This document shows, piece after piece, positions 1 to 10,119 of a stretch of DNA of 64,000 bases. The notes beneath the pieces are model-generated. The model ran no database searches. It saw only the letters and a program-made list of their open reading frames with translations, and was not told the DNA's origin. Every line of letters starts with the position of its first letter. The stretch's first letter is position 1. Origin of the DNA: Tessaracoccus flavescens (GTDB lineage: Bacteria; Actinomycetota; Actinomycetes; Propionibacteriales; Propionibacteriaceae); contig NZ_CP019607.1 in the NCBI RefSeq assembly GCF_001998865.1, forward strand, positions 744,001 through 808,000, in the 5' to 3' direction. The position numbers and the translations under genes were made by a program.

Positions 1-2
1 GA

Positions 3-152
3 GTCACCCATATCTTGGAGATTAAGCGCACGGAGGTCACCGTCCGCCGGGCGGCTGATGACCGGGAACTGTTTGTCAGCGAGCAGGTGATCTCCATCGA
101 TCAGCTGCGACGGGCACTGAGGGCGGTTGCAGCGGACAGCACCGGTGGCTGA
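3..152 (+). CDS. C-terminal end of an unidentified protein (partial)
   Basis: The frame is open from the window edge and ends at a TGA at 150-152, giving 49 residues of a C-terminus. It contains a charged stretch (EIKRTEVTVRRAADD) followed by VSEQVISIDQLRRALRAV, which looks like a beta strand and an amphipathic helix. I do not recognise the family. The gene begins upstream of the window. Its codon pattern is GC-rich at third positions, which supports coding, but the fragment is short. Confidence 0.4.
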   Translation, partial: VTHILEIKRTEVTVRRAADDRELFVSEQVISIDQLRRALRAVAADSTGG

Positions 153-220
153 GGCTCAACGCAGCAGGACAGCACGAGGCCGGTGTCCCAAATGAGGAGA
201 CCCCGGCCTCGCTTTTGGGC

Positions 221-632
221 TCAGCCGATGCGCAGCTGGTCGGTGTCGGGATCGACGTCGAACGTGACCACAGCACCATCGATGATCTCGCTGGCGAGTA
301 GCTTTGTGGCGAGCTGGTCCTCGATGGTGGACTGCACCAGCCGGCGCAGCGGTCGAGCGTCATAGACGGGGTCGAAGCCGTTGCGGGCGAGCCATTCCTT
401 GCCCAGTCGGCCAAGCTCTTGGCCAGTTCAGTCTTGCCCACGTCGGTGGGGCCGAGGAAAAGGAAGCTGCCGGTGGCCGGTTCGGATCGCTGATGCCAGC
501 GCGGCTGCGCCGGACAGCATCGGCAACGGCTTTGACTGCTCGCTTCTGCCCGATGAGGCGCTTGCCGATGTGTTCCTCCATGATGAGGAGCTTGTCAAAG
601 GACGGCGATGGCGAACTAGTCTTTCGGCCCAA
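221..632 (-). pseudogene. clpB: clpB remnant, internally deleted and frameshifted
   Basis: On the minus strand the beginning reads [19 protein letters not shown], typical of the linker into the second AAA+ domain of the ClpB disaggregase. A frame change follows and then the Walker A end GKTELAKSL. After that the sequence jumps directly to the far C-terminus ([11 protein letters not shown], then DQLATKLLASEI and FDVDPDTDQLRIG) and stops at 221-223. The N-domain, first AAA+ domain and most of the second are missing, so it cannot work. In many Actinobacteria clpB lies next to the dnaK operon in the same orientation; here the piece is upstream and inverted, which points to a rearrangement. Confidence 0.8.
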
Positions 633-708
633 CCGCGGTCTTCCGCCTCCGGACGCGGTCCTTGCGTGCTGAGCAGCTTCGCTGTTCGTAATGTCTTCAG
701 GGCTCTGA

Positions 709-2718
<2,010 letters not shown>

Positions 2719-2868
2719 TGCGCCCGGTGGGGTCGCCTTGCGACCCCACCCATTCCGGCGATCACCTGGCGATCGGCCCGCGTTGCGAGCCCTTCGCATG
2801 GTCCTGAGCCCATCCACGGTGGCGCTGCCTGTCAGGTGCTGCCACGACAATCACCCCCAGGAAGAAGT

Positions 2869-3438
2869 ATGAGCACAGACGACGTGACCACCTCGCCCAC
2901 TCCGCAGCCAGCGGCCGACGAGGTGCTCGCTCCTGACGCGCAGCTCGAAGCGTTGCGTGATCAGGTCGCGCAGCTGGAGAGCCGCTTGGCGGAACGTACT
3001 GAGGACCTGCAGCGGCTGCAAGCCGAGTACATCAATTACAAGCGACGAGTCGACCGTGACCGGGACCTGGCGCGCCGCGCGGGAAAGGAACAGATTCTCA
3101 CGGACCTTCTGCCCGCCTTGGATGCGATCCAGCTGGCCGAGCAGCACGGCGAGCTGGATGGCCCCTTCAAGATGCTTGCCGACCAGATCTCCGCAGTGGC
3201 TGCTCGGCACGGCCTGAGCAGTTACGGCCAGGTCGGAGACGAATTCGACCCCACCCTGCATGAGGCATTGATGCAGCTGCCGATGTCTGGCGCCACCAAG
3301 ACTTGTATCTCGCAAGTGATGCAGCCAGGTTTCCGCATTCACGACAAGGTCCTGCGCCCTGCCCGCGTCGCAGTCAGCGAGCCGGACACACAACAAGCCG
3401 CCACCGAGTCCAGTACGCACGGAGATGAGCAGCGATGA
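2869..3438 (+). CDS. grpE: Nucleotide exchange factor GrpE
   Basis: A 189-residue co-chaperone that releases ADP from DnaK. After a disordered N-terminus there is a long coiled-coil helix ([20 protein letters not shown]) and then the GrpE core with the conserved [12 protein letters not shown] region and [15 protein letters not shown]. The C-terminal beta domain contains [14 protein letters not shown], the usual DPxxHEA motif. The start at 2869 has an aggaag RBS. The stop overlaps the dnaJ start by four bases (ATGA at 3435-3438), so translation of the two is likely coupled. Confidence 0.95.
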   Translation: MSTDDVTTSPTPQPAADEVLAPDAQLEALRDQVAQLESRLAERTEDLQRLQAEYINYKRRVDRDRDLARRAGKEQILTDLLPALDAIQLAEQHGELDGPFKMLADQISAVAARHGLSSYGQVGDEFDPTLHEALMQLPMSGATKTCISQVMQPGFRIHDKVLRPARVAVSEPDTQQAATESSTHGDEQR

Positions 3439-4532
3439 GCGCGCAAGATTGGGTTGACAAGGACTTTTATAAGGTCCTGGGCGTGTCGAAGGACGCTACC
3501 GACAAGGACATCAAGAAGGCCTTCCGTAAGCTCGCTCGTCAGAACCATCCCGACCAGCACCCCGGCGACGCTGCTGCTGAGGCCCGGTTCAAGGAAATCT
3601 CGGAGGCAAACTCTGTCCTGTCCAACCCCGACTCGCGACGAGAGTACGACGAGATCCGCGAGATGGTCGCCAATGGCGGCTTCGGCTACGGCTCCGGCGC
3701 AGGATTTCCGGGAGCCGGTGGCCAGTACGCCTATGGAAACCCCGCCGGTGGCCCCTACACCTACAGCTATTCGACTGGTGGGTCTGCCGAGGACCTCTTT
3801 GGCCAAGGTGCGGGTTTTGAGGACATCCTGGGCGGCTTGTTCGGCCAGGACGGTGCTGGCTTCAGCGGTGCTCGGCGGCCCAGGGGCCCTCGGAAGGGCG
3901 CTGACATCGAGGGGGAGGTGACCATCGGCTTCCTCGAAGCTGTCAAGGGCACCACCGTTTCGATGCAGCTGGTCTCTGAGGTGGCGTGCACGGCTTGCGG
4001 CGGCGCTGGCATCACCTCGGGAAACCCGCCACAGGTATGCGGCTCCTGCCACGGCACCGGGCGGGTACGCCAAGCCAAGACCATGAAGGTGCGCATCCCG
4101 GCAGGCGTCGACGACGGCCAGACCATCCGAATCAAGGGCAAGGGCTCGGCCGGCCTAAACGGCGGCCCGGCGGGCGACCTGCTGGTCCGCGTTCATGTCA
4201 CCCCGCACCCACTGTTCGGCCGCAAGGGGCGAGATCTTACCGTGTCCGTGCCGGTCACCGTCGACGAACTCATCCTGGGCGCCGATATCGAGGTTCCCAC
4301 CCTCGAAGGCGGACGAGTGAAGGTGCGTATCCCCGAATGCACCCCGAACCGGCGCACCCTGCGTGTGCGGGGCAAGGGGGTCACCACCAAGGCGGGAACC
4401 GGCGACCTGCTAGTCACCGTCGAGGTCGTCATGCCGACGTCGCTCAACGACCGGGCCAGGCAGGCAATGCGCGACTTCGCCGACGCCGTAGACCAGCCCA
4501 ACCCCCGCGCTTCGATCCTTGGGAGGAACTGA
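3435..4532 (+). CDS. dnaJ: DnaJ-type co-chaperone with a reduced zinc-finger region
   Basis: 365 residues. The J domain has the HPD triad (NHPDQHPGD, about residues 36-44), followed by a Gly/Tyr/Phe-rich linker. The zinc region is unusual: only two CxxCxGxG repeats are present (CTACGGAG and CGSCHGTG), whereas DnaJ normally has four that form two zinc centres. The second repeat runs straight into [15 protein letters not shown], so the middle pair has been lost. The C-terminal substrate-binding beta domains ([19 protein letters not shown]) are complete. Loss of zinc centre 2, which in E. coli is needed to hand substrate to DnaK, would predict altered function (inference). Starts inside the grpE stop. 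Confidence 0.9.
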   Translation: MSAQDWVDKDFYKVLGVSKDATDKDIKKAFRKLARQNHPDQHPGDAAAEARFKEISEANSVLSNPDSRREYDEIREMVANGGFGYGSGAGFPGAGGQYAYGNPAGGPYTYSYSTGGSAEDLFGQGAGFEDILGGLFGQDGAGFSGARRPRGPRKGADIEGEVTIGFLEAVKGTTVSMQLVSEVACTACGGAGITSGNPPQVCGSCHGTGRVRQAKTMKVRIPAGVDDGQTIRIKGKGSAGLNGGPAGDLLVRVHVTPHPLFGRKGRDLTVSVPVTVDELILGADIEVPTLEGGRVKVRIPECTPNRRTLRVRGKGVTTKAGTGDLLVTVEVVMPTSLNDRARQAMRDFADAVDQPNPRASILGRN

Positions 4533-4533
4533 G

Positions 4534-4953
4534 ATGACCACCACCGACAACAGCGTTCATGACGGTGTGGTGTTCACCACCAGCCAGGTGGTGCTCCTGA
4601 CCGGTCTGCACCGCCGCACGCTCGAAGCCTTCGAGCGCGCCGGCATCGTGAGCCCACGCCGCAGCGCCGCCGGCCAAGCGAGCTACGACCAGCACGACCT
4701 TGTGCGGCTGCGCCAAGCGCGGAACCTGGTTCAACGCGCCGGGATGGACCTCGACCAAGTCCGACAGCTCTTCGCCTTGCAAGACCAGATCGAGCAGACC
4801 CGCCAACGCTTGGATCAGATGGTGACCGAGCTGTGGGAGGTCTTGGACCGGACCGTACCCACCCCCAGTGGGCGAGTGTTCACCACGGGCAGCGATGGCA
4901 GGGCATGGCCCGGCCGTCAGACGATGACGGGGCGTCGGCGCCTGCAGCGCTAA
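4534..4953 (+). CDS. hspR: MerR-family heat-shock repressor HspR
   Basis: 139 residues with an N-terminal winged helix-turn-helix of the MerR type (FTTSQVVLLTGLHRRTLEAFE, then RSAAGQASYDQHDLVRLRQ) and a following helical region with leucine heptads (VRQLFALQDQIEQTRQRLDQM). HspR proteins repress dnaK operons in Actinobacteria with DnaK as co-repressor, and the gene's position as last member of dnaK-grpE-dnaJ supports the call. The start at 4534 is preceded by ggaggaactgag. The C-terminal 30 residues are basic and not conserved-looking. Confidence 0.88.
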   Translation: MTTTDNSVHDGVVFTTSQVVLLTGLHRRTLEAFERAGIVSPRRSAAGQASYDQHDLVRLRQARNLVQRAGMDLDQVRQLFALQDQIEQTRQRLDQMVTELWEVLDRTVPTPSGRVFTTGSDGRAWPGRQTMTGRRRLQR

Positions 4954-5318
4954 TCAGGCCGGCTGGCACAGCGCGCCACAGCCGCTACTCCATGTGACGT
5001 GTTGTGCCTGTCGGCCGCATTTCACAACTTTCGATACTCAACTGTGCGCCCGGCCTCGAAGGCCTCATTCGTAGTCACCCAGGGCCGTCCACCACAGAGC
5101 CCGTATCACCGGCGGCCAACCTCATGACGGAGCCTCAGGTGCCCGACTTCGCAGCGTCTCCCCGCCGCGTGAGTTGCGGAATGGGGCATTGGCTCTCCCC
5201 CTGAATGACTGAACGTTTCCGCGCCGAGCCGCACGGGAACTACCAGCGTAGTGAGAGAGGTACGGTTGTCCACCTATATGGGTTGCAAAACCCACCTGAA
5301 CAGGCCGAAAGTCAGGTG
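4954..5318. other. Non-coding gap between the chaperone operon and the ABC transporter
   Basis: No convincing gene. The only structure I see is a short hairpin, tgggtt-gcaa-aaccca (5279-5294), just beyond the end of the leftward ABC permease gene; it could be that gene's terminator. This gap also marks a change from the chaperone block with its clpB remnant to ordinary core genes. Confidence 0.5.
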
Positions 5319-6947
5319 TCAGCGCCTGCGCTGCACCTGGATCTTCCGCTTCGGCGCCGCCGTCCCGTTCCGCCGCGCCTTCTTCTGCTCCAGCATCCGC
5401 TTCTGCTCCTCCTGCTGCTCGAGCAGCGAGTCCTTGTCGAGGCCGGAACGCAGGAAGCCGAAGGCGATCGCCGCGATCACGAGCGAGATCCAGGCGGACC
5501 AGCCGAACACGATCGGGAGGGTCACCAGCGCGACCATGTCGAAGCCGCGCAGCAGGGAGAAGATCAGCCCGGGCGGCATGGCGCCGACGCCCGTGGCGAC
5601 GATCGGGCCCGAGTAGTCGGCGGGCTTCGCCGAGATCCAACGGACGGCGCCGAGGAACCCGGCGATGCCGGTCACGAGGGCGGAGGCCGCCGCGGTGAGC
5701 GGATCGGCGGTCACTCCCCCGGCAAGGCCGAGGAAGGCCGGGAAGGCGGCGATCGCCCACAGGAGGGCAAGCACCGCGGGCACGACCATCGCTGCGGTCT
5801 TGATCTGGGCGGGGTCGAACGGGAAGCAGCGCTGCAGGCCCTTGGTGCGGGTCAGCACGCGCAGCGAGTTCATGAAGGGAATCAGCGCGGCCATGAGCAC
5901 CAGCGCCGAGATCGGCGGGTTGAGGCTGGCCAGCCCGAGCGCCTGGATCGCGTAAGGGACGACAACCGTCGCGGCGAGCGTGACGAGCGGAAGCGGCTGC
6001 CGCCACACGCGCTGCACGTCGCGCATGACCAGCGCCTTCGTGCCGAAGCCGACGCCCCTGGTGGGATTGACGTGCCCGCGCTGCTTCGACTTAGCCTCGA
6101 CCAGGATGTCGCGGATCAGGGCGAACTCGAGCGCGAAGGCCGCGCCCTGCAGTCCGCTGAGCAGCGAACCGCCCGAGATCAGGCGCTGCCTGCGCACACC
6201 GCGCAGCCGTCGCCATGCGATGAAACCGGCCACGACGATCAGCAGAAGCCCGACGCCCGCCACGATGAAGGCGAGTTCGACCGACAGCGTCGCGAGCCCG
6301 CCGAGCGCGAACCAGCCGGCCGCCCCGCCGACGAGCAGCACGAGCGTGCCGATCGCGACGGCGCCGATCAGCCACTGGACCGCCGTCACGATCCAGGTCC
6401 GGTCGAGCCCCTGCTCGGCGGCCGCGAAGGCGACGAGCCCGGCCGAGCCGAACCCTCCGGCGAGCGCCCAGATGCCGACGGCGACGAGAGGCGATCCGGT
6501 CAGCGCGGCGATTAACGCACCGAGCAGGGCGCCCGCGACGAGCGCGAAGCTGATCGCGGCGACGAGGCGTCCACCGAGGAGCGTGCGCCGGTCGGTGGGG
6601 CCGTCCATGAGCCAGAAGCCTTCGGCAGCCGACGCGACGACGGGGCCGAACATGCGCGACACGATCAGGGTGGCGGCGAGTACCGCCGCGACGGCCGCCC
6701 AGGGAAGCAGTCCGCGTGCCGCGATGCAGCCGTCGGTGTCGCAGACCGCGACCACCTGCTGGGCCCGGACGATCGAGGAGATGATCATGGCGCCGATCAG
6801 CACGATGCTGAACACCATGACGTAGCCGTCGGAGAGTGCCTGCCAGATGTTGCGATCGGCGCGGCCGCGGCGCCAGTCGCGCATCAGCAGCTTGAGCTGC
6901 TTCTCGTCGACGACGCCGAGGTCGCCGAAGCGCTGGTCGGTGGACAT
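5319..6947 (-). CDS. ABC transporter membrane protein (DUF6297-like)
   Basis: 542 residues with roughly a dozen hydrophobic segments, for example VFSIVLIGAMIISSIV and LLPWAAVAAVLAATLIVS, and a cytosolic N-terminus (DQRFGDLGVVDEKQLKLLMRD). It has no ATP-binding motifs. Its start shares the A of the upstream ATPase stop (TGATG at 6945-6949), so it is the membrane partner of that ATPase. The C-terminus is a basic tail ending KRKIQVQRRR. I think it belongs to the DUF6297-type permeases of Actinobacteria; the exported substrate cannot be read from the sequence. Confidence 0.75.
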   Translation of the reverse strand: MSTDQRFGDLGVVDEKQLKLLMRDWRRGRADRNIWQALSDGYVMVFSIVLIGAMIISSIVRAQQVVAVCDTDGCIAARGLLPWAAVAAVLAATLIVSRMFGPVVASAAEGFWLMDGPTDRRTLLGGRLVAAISFALVAGALLGALIAALTGSPLVAVGIWALAGGFGSAGLVAFAAAEQGLDRTWIVTAVQWLIGAVAIGTLVLLVGGAAGWFALGGLATLSVELAFIVAGVGLLLIVVAGFIAWRRLRGVRRQRLISGGSLLSGLQGAAFALEFALIRDILVEAKSKQRGHVNPTRGVGFGTKALVMRDVQRVWRQPLPLVTLAATVVVPYAIQALGLASLNPPISALVLMAALIPFMNSLRVLTRTKGLQRCFPFDPAQIKTAAMVVPAVLALLWAIAAFPAFLGLAGGVTADPLTAAASALVTGIAGFLGAVRWISAKPADYSGPIVATGVGAMPPGLIFSLLRGFDMVALVTLPIVFGWSAWISLVIAAIAFGFLRSGLDKDSLLEQQEEQKRMLEQKKARRNGTAAPKRKIQVQRRR

Positions 6948-7582
6948 CAGGCCCCCAGTCGCAGCTGCTTGGCGCCGATCGCCTGGAGCAGGGCCGGCTC
7001 GTGGCTGGCGAGCACGATCGCGAGCCCGCCTTCGAGTTCCGTCTTCAACCGACGGCCGAGCCACTCTACGCCCTCGACGTCGAGGCGCTGCTCGGGCTCG
7101 TCGAGCACGAGGAGGCGGCGGGGACGGACGAATGCGGTGGCGAGGGCGAGTCGGCGCCGCTGACCCGACGACAGCGTCGAGGGGAGCTGCCCCGCCTGCG
7201 GAACGAGCTGCACCTCCTCGAGCACCTCGTCCACGAGGGCGTCGGGATCGGTGAGCCCGTGGGCGCGGGCGAGCAGGTCGAGGTGCTCCACGACCGAGAG
7301 GTCGGGGAAGAAGTCGAGGTCGTCGATGACGGTGGCCACGTCCCGCCGGATCACGGGGTTGGTCTCGGAGACCTTCACCCCACCGACGGTGACCGTCCCC
7401 TCGTCCGGGCGGTCGGCGCCGACGAGGCAGCGCAGCACCGTCGACTTGCCCGCACCGTTCCGGCCGGTCAACGCGACGGCCTCGCCCTCGTGGACCTTCA
7501 TGGAGAAGCCCTCCACGATCGTCACAGGGCCGTAGCCCTTCTTCAGCTTGTCCACCTGGAGCACAACGTCTTTCTTAGCCAC
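6947..7582 (-). CDS. ABC transporter ATP-binding protein
   Basis: 211 residues, a single nucleotide-binding domain. Walker A is GRNGAGKST, the signature is LSSGQRRRLALA and Walker B is RLLVLDEPEQ followed by the D-loop. The GTG start at 7582 (VAKKDVVLQVDKL) is chosen because it begins the beta strand that opens all such domains; an open frame extends further upstream across menG but is clearly antisense. Translationally coupled to the permease gene that follows. It diverges from menG with only 72 bases between. Confidence 0.88.
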   Translation of the reverse strand: MAKKDVVLQVDKLKKGYGPVTIVEGFSMKVHEGEAVALTGRNGAGKSTVLRCLVGADRPDEGTVTVGGVKVSETNPVIRRDVATVIDDLDFFPDLSVVEHLDLLARAHGLTDPDALVDEVLEEVQLVPQAGQLPSTLSSGQRRRLALATAFVRPRRLLVLDEPEQRLDVEGVEWLGRRLKTELEGGLAIVLASHEPALLQAIGAKQLRLGA

Positions 7583-7642
7583 GGTCCCATTGTGGCGGAT
7601 AGGTGAAAGCGACGCGCAACGCGGCTTGTCTGGCGGCACCGC

Positions 7643-7648
7643 TAGGCT
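7643..7648 (+). promoter_or_regulatory. -10 box of a leaderless menG transcript
   Basis: TAGGCT sits six bases before the menG ATG with no Shine-Dalgarno between, the layout of a leaderless mRNA. Confidence 0.5.
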
Positions 7649-7654
7649 GAGGCA

Positions 7655-8353
7655 ATGCAGAATTCGAGGGCCGGGCTGGACAAGCAGCACGCAGATGTCG
7701 CTGCCATGTTCGACGGTGTGGCCAAGCGCTACGACTTCATGAACTCGGTGATGACCGGCGGCCAGGACCGCGCCTGGCGGCGCGCGACCGTCGAGGCGGT
7801 CGCGCCGCGCCCGGGAGAGCGGATCCTTGATCTGGCCGCGGGCACCGCACGGTCCTCCGCCGCGATAGCCGAGCGAGGGGCCCACGTCACGGCAGCCGAT
7901 CTGTCGTTCGGCATGCTCCGCGAGGGGCTCGCCCAGTTCCCCACCCTGGATTTCGCCAACGTCGACGCGCTCGCGCTGCCCTTCCATGACGACACGTTCG
8001 ACGCCGTCACCATCAGCTACGGCCTGCGCAACATCGACGACACGGCGGCGGCGCTGCGCGAGCTGCTCCGCGTGACCCGCCCGGGCGGCCGCATCGTCGT
8101 CAACGAGTTCTCCACCCCGACCAACCCCGCCTTCCGCTACGTCTACGACCGTTACCTGCCCGTCGCGCTTCCCGCGATGGCCAAGCTGTCGAGCAACCGG
8201 GCGGCCTACACCTACCTCGCCGAGTCGATCGCGGCGTGGCCGAGCCAGCCAGAACTCGCCGACGTGATGGCCGAGGTGGGCTGGACAGACGTCGAATGGC
8301 AGAACCATGCGGGAGGGATCGTCGCGCTGCACCGCGGATGGAAGGCCAAGTGA
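7655..8353 (+). CDS. menG: Demethylmenaquinone methyltransferase
   Basis: 232 residues. It methylates demethylmenaquinone with S-adenosylmethionine in the last step of menaquinone synthesis. The Rossmann SAM-binding motif is [12 protein letters not shown] (about residue 58), and the family motifs [13 protein letters not shown] near the start and [10 protein letters not shown] with [12 protein letters not shown] in the middle are all present. The length matches the UbiE/MenG family. Four more menaquinone genes (menD, menC, menA, menE) lie within 7 kb on the other strand. The stop overlaps the start of the next gene (TGATG), suggesting co-translation. Confidence 0.93.
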   Translation: MQNSRAGLDKQHADVAAMFDGVAKRYDFMNSVMTGGQDRAWRRATVEAVAPRPGERILDLAAGTARSSAAIAERGAHVTAADLSFGMLREGLAQFPTLDFANVDALALPFHDDTFDAVTISYGLRNIDDTAAALRELLRVTRPGGRIVVNEFSTPTNPAFRYVYDRYLPVALPAMAKLSSNRAAYTYLAESIAAWPSQPELADVMAEVGWTDVEWQNHAGGIVALHRGWKAK

Positions 8354-10020
8354 TGTCGTTCGTGTTGGACGCCTACTCCGCGCGCAGCTGCCCGGTGAAG
8401 ACCTTCAACACCTTCGACCCGACGTTGCCCGACCTTCCCCTCGACGAGTCGCTGCGTGAGGCGTTCCAGGGCGGTTCCGACTTCCGCGACCTCGTGCTCG
8501 AACGCGTCGTCTCGAGCGAGGGCGTCGTCGACCTCCGCGCGGAGGGCACGTGGGCCGAGCGGGAGGCGGCCACCCTCGCCGCGCTGGGCGCAGGGACCCC
8601 GGTGATCGTGGGCGGCGTGCTGCCCCTGGATCTCGCCGGCCACCGCAGCGGAAGGCCGGACGCCCTGGTGCGCGGCGCCGACACCGCCGAGGGGGCACCC
8701 GGCTACTGGCCGCTCAAGGTCAAGCCGTACCGGGTCCGCGAGAAGCAGCTCGGCTCAGCGACGCTCCAGACCTCCACCCTCGCCAACCTGCTCGCGCTCA
8801 GGCCGCTGCCCGACCTGCGCTACCGCGTCTACCGCGAGGGGGTGCTGCTCGAGCTGGCCCACTACTGGCGCCTGCTCGAATCCTGCGGGTTCGCGTCGTC
8901 AGAGCCGCTCGCCGCCGTCGTCGGAGACGACCGGTCCGAGGGCGGAGACCCGACGGCGACCTGGGTGGACCTCAGCACCAAGTTCATCCGCACCTACTCC
9001 AAGACGGCCGGCCACAAGCTGCGCTCCACGTTGGAGCGCTACGACCACGAACACCGGTTCCGCGTCTACGTCGCCGAGAATGCCGCCCAGCGCACCGGCG
9101 TGGACGACCCGCCACCCGTGGTCAGGCCGATCCGCGTCAAGGAGTGCGAGTGGTGCGCCTGGTGGCAGGTGTGCCGTCCGCAGATCGACGACGACGACCT
9201 CTCCCTGCGCATCTCGAAGGCCCCGCTCGACGTGCGCGAACTCCAGACCCTGCTCTCGCTCGGAATCAAGACGGTGGCGGAGCTGGCCGTCGCCGATGTC
9301 GAGGCCATCCTTCCCGCCTATCTCCCCCAGACCGGGCATCGCGACCGAGCGGAACAGCGGCTGCGGCAGGCCGCACGACGGGCTCGCATGCTGGCCAACG
9401 GCGTCGACCTCGAACGGGTGAGCGTCGAGCCGATCGGGGTGCCCCGCTCCGCGGTGGAGGTCGACCTGGACATCGAGACGGCTGAGGACGGATCGGTCTA
9501 TCTCTGGGGCGCGCTGCTGACCGACGCGGAGGGCACGCGCTACATGCACTTCAGCCAGTTCGAACACATCTCCGGCTGCCGCGAGACCGCCCTTGCCAAG
9601 CAGTTGGCCTCCTGGCTGCTCGAACTGGCCGAGCGTCACCCCGATCTGCTGGTGTTCCACTACAGCGACTACGAGAGGGTGCATCTCCAGCGCCTGGCGG
9701 ACCGCAGCGACGACCCAACGCTGCGGAAGGCGTGCGACCTGATCCGCGATCGCTTCGTGGACCTGTTCGGCTTCGTGCGCGACAACTTCGTCGGGGTCGA
9801 CGGGCTGGGGCTCAAGATCGTGGCGACCCGCGGCGCCGGGTTCTCCTGGCGCGACGAGGAGCCCGGCGGCCTCGCGTCGCAGACGTGGTTCAAGGACGCC
9901 GTCGACCACCAGAGCGAGTCGGCACGCGACAAGGCCCGCGAGCGGGTGCTCGAGTACAACGAGGACGACGTGCGCGCCACCCTCGCCGTGCGCAACTGGC
10001 TGACCGCCTTCGACGCCTGA
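8353..10020 (+). CDS. TM0106-family RecB-like nuclease with C-terminal RNase H-like domain
   Basis: 555 residues. The N-terminal half resembles a RecB/Cas4-type PD-(D/E)xK nuclease that ends with a cysteine cluster typical of an iron-sulfur site (KECEWCAWWQVCRPQ, around residue 260). A short helix-hairpin-helix-like stretch follows (LLSLGIKTVAELA). The C-terminal third is a DnaQ/RNase H-like fold with acidic residues DLDIETAEDG, HYSDYE and YNEDDVRATL. This domain order is that of the TM0106 family, whose role is thought to be in DNA repair or nucleic-acid processing. The ATG overlaps the menG stop. Confidence 0.8.
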   Translation: MSFVLDAYSARSCPVKTFNTFDPTLPDLPLDESLREAFQGGSDFRDLVLERVVSSEGVVDLRAEGTWAEREAATLAALGAGTPVIVGGVLPLDLAGHRSGRPDALVRGADTAEGAPGYWPLKVKPYRVREKQLGSATLQTSTLANLLALRPLPDLRYRVYREGVLLELAHYWRLLESCGFASSEPLAAVVGDDRSEGGDPTATWVDLSTKFIRTYSKTAGHKLRSTLERYDHEHRFRVYVAENAAQRTGVDDPPPVVRPIRVKECEWCAWWQVCRPQIDDDDLSLRISKAPLDVRELQTLLSLGIKTVAELAVADVEAILPAYLPQTGHRDRAEQRLRQAARRARMLANGVDLERVSVEPIGVPRSAVEVDLDIETAEDGSVYLWGALLTDAEGTRYMHFSQFEHISGCRETALAKQLASWLLELAERHPDLLVFHYSDYERVHLQRLADRSDDPTLRKACDLIRDRFVDLFGFVRDNFVGVDGLGLKIVATRGAGFSWRDEEPGGLASQTWFKDAVDHQSESARDKARERVLEYNEDDVRATLAVRNWLTAFDA

Positions 10021-10025
10021 CCACC

Positions 10026-10045
10026 CGCTAGCTGTACAGCTAGCG
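10026..10045. repeat. Perfect 20-bp palindrome between convergent genes
   Basis: cgctagctgtacagctagcg is its own reverse complement. It lies just after the nuclease gene and before the convergent menD end. It has no loop and no T-run, so it resembles a protein-binding operator at least as much as a terminator. Confidence 0.6.
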
Positions 10046-10119
10046 CATCGGTGAAGCTTGGCTCGCCTTCATTCGCGCTGAGCGTCGGCCAGTGCGGAAC
10101 GAATGATTGGACCTCCTCC

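Noticed and set aside
5205..6515. A 436-codon charged open frame opposite the ABC permease
   Set aside because: Composition is dominated by Arg, Glu, Asp and Gly, typical of antisense to a membrane protein gene in GC-rich DNA.
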